Positions 32,640 through 33,297 of a stretch of 33,297 bases of DNA are shown one piece after another. Within the stretch, counting starts at the first letter, position 1. Each line of letters starts with the position of its first letter. Both the position numbers and the translations under genes were made by a program. The notes under the pieces were generated by a model. That model saw only the letters and a list, made by a program, of their open reading frames with translations. It was not told the origin of the DNA and ran no database searches. The stretch comes from Elysia marginata (taxonomy: Eukaryota; Mollusca; Gastropoda; Plakobranchidae): NCBI GenBank assembly GCA_019649035.1, contig BMAT01009247.1, forward strand, positions 5,698-38,994. Reading direction: 5' to 3'.

Positions 32640-33248
32640 TTTTAGCACAAAAAGCTAAAATAAAATACTTTTCGATTAATAAAAAGACATAAAGACACAA
32701 AGAGAGAGCTATTGTGAAAGAAAGGGAGTCCTTAATTCTCTGTTATAGGGGAGCACAACGCTGTGAAACTTGCAACAATATACATACCTTAAGCGTACAT
32801 CTATAGATTTGCCAATGTGAAAATCAATCAGCATGGTCAGATTATGCTTTTGTTTCATTTTTTTGTTGGTCTACTAACTTGAATAGACAACTATCTGTGA
32901 TGTAGACATCCGTGATAATGATCCTGTTAACAGCGGCCTGGTTCTCTGACCTCGGTTGTATTTTTAGCATGCCAGAAAATGACATGTTGGTATTCTGCAA
33001 GCCACAGGTTACAAGTGAGGCAACCGCACTGATTCGGCCTGTGTATGCCAGTTACAATTAGAACCTTTTTATCACCTTTTCAACTTTATTGCGGAATATA
33101 GACCAGCTATAGTTTATGTTTTAAATGAACTTTAGGACAGTATAAAAAAACTTTGAGAACTCAATAACTGTATGTCAAAGTTCTGACTTATGTCAGCCAT
33201 GATAATGTGCCCTGGCTGATTATGGGCACTGTGTCAAATTGAACTTAC
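32640..33248. other. Intronic sequence next to the right-edge exon
   Basis: Unique AT-rich sequence. No coding frame or RNA gene seen before the splice donor at 33247-33248. Confidence 0.5.
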
Positions 33249-33297
33249 GAGTACCAGTCGCCCTCTCCGCCGAGGTCGTGTCGAGTCGATTTGTTAC
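33249..33297 (-). CDS. 3' part of an upstream coding exon of the giant minus-strand gene (partial, runs off the window)
   Basis: Read on the minus strand, the last 49 bases of the window stay open in one convincing frame. It begins with 2 nt of a split codon, continues for 15 codons (including RHDLGGEGDWY) and ends with 2 nt of the next codon. The boundary is TACTC followed by GTAAGT, a perfect splice donor (GT at 33247-33248). The acceptor at 15809-15810 needs exactly 2 nt to complete its first codon, so joining the two gives Y-S-L-Q-R-Y-R-T-A. This phase agreement across 17 kb is the main argument that the exon belongs to the same gene. One other frame is also open over this short stretch, so coding is inferred from donor quality, phase and composition. 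The exon start and true initiator ATG lie outside the window. Confidence 0.6.

Overview
The window looks like animal nuclear DNA. It has AT-rich non-coding sequence, many tetranucleotide and trinucleotide microsatellites, a decayed LINE, a run of Ns (assembly gap), GT-AG splice signals and a very long serine-rich, disordered coding exon. The (CTAT)/(CTAC) arrays and tRNA-derived SINE-like pieces fit a mollusc, perhaps a gastropod, but this is a low-confidence inference. There are no prokaryotic operons, rRNAs, intact tRNAs or CRISPR arrays.

One large minus-strand gene appears to span most of the window. At the right edge (33249-33297) the 3' end of an exon stops at a perfect GTAAGT donor in phase 2. 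A 17.4-kb intron (15809-33248) follows. It ends at a polypyrimidine/AG acceptor whose phase matches that donor. The next exon is giant, about 11.9 kb (15808 down to about 3865 or 3841), and encodes almost 4000 residues of low-complexity, Ser-rich protein. After it comes a probable small terminal exon (3521-3264, phase 0, 85 codons plus TGA). Then comes an AATAAA (2799-2804) with a GU-rich (CA)n tract about 56 nt downstream. The apparent first methionine of the long frame at 15861 is intronic.

The product is tentatively an invertebrate relative of the ITPRID/KRAP (SSFA2)/TESPA1 group, based on one short motif (LGFG ... LPERFL, residues 435-462). The rest looks like a disordered scaffold. It carries a cluster of RRxS basophilic-kinase motifs, three dynein-light-chain (LC8)-like TQT motifs, a CCCC/CC cysteine cluster and two SPIP motifs.

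Layout: 1-2770 is AT-rich downstream sequence with small repeats. 2771-3263 is the likely 3' UTR. 3264-15808 is coding with one short intron. 15809-33248 is the long intron. The intron holds a frameshifted coding-like relic (17788-18203, + strand), microsatellites, and a duplicated 1.4-kb AT-rich segment either side of a 177-N gap (about 19990-22909). It also has weak candidate + strand exons (24208-25428), SINE-like heads, a LINE RT 3' relic (29825-30235) and long purine tracts. Residue numbers below count from the methionine codon at 15861.
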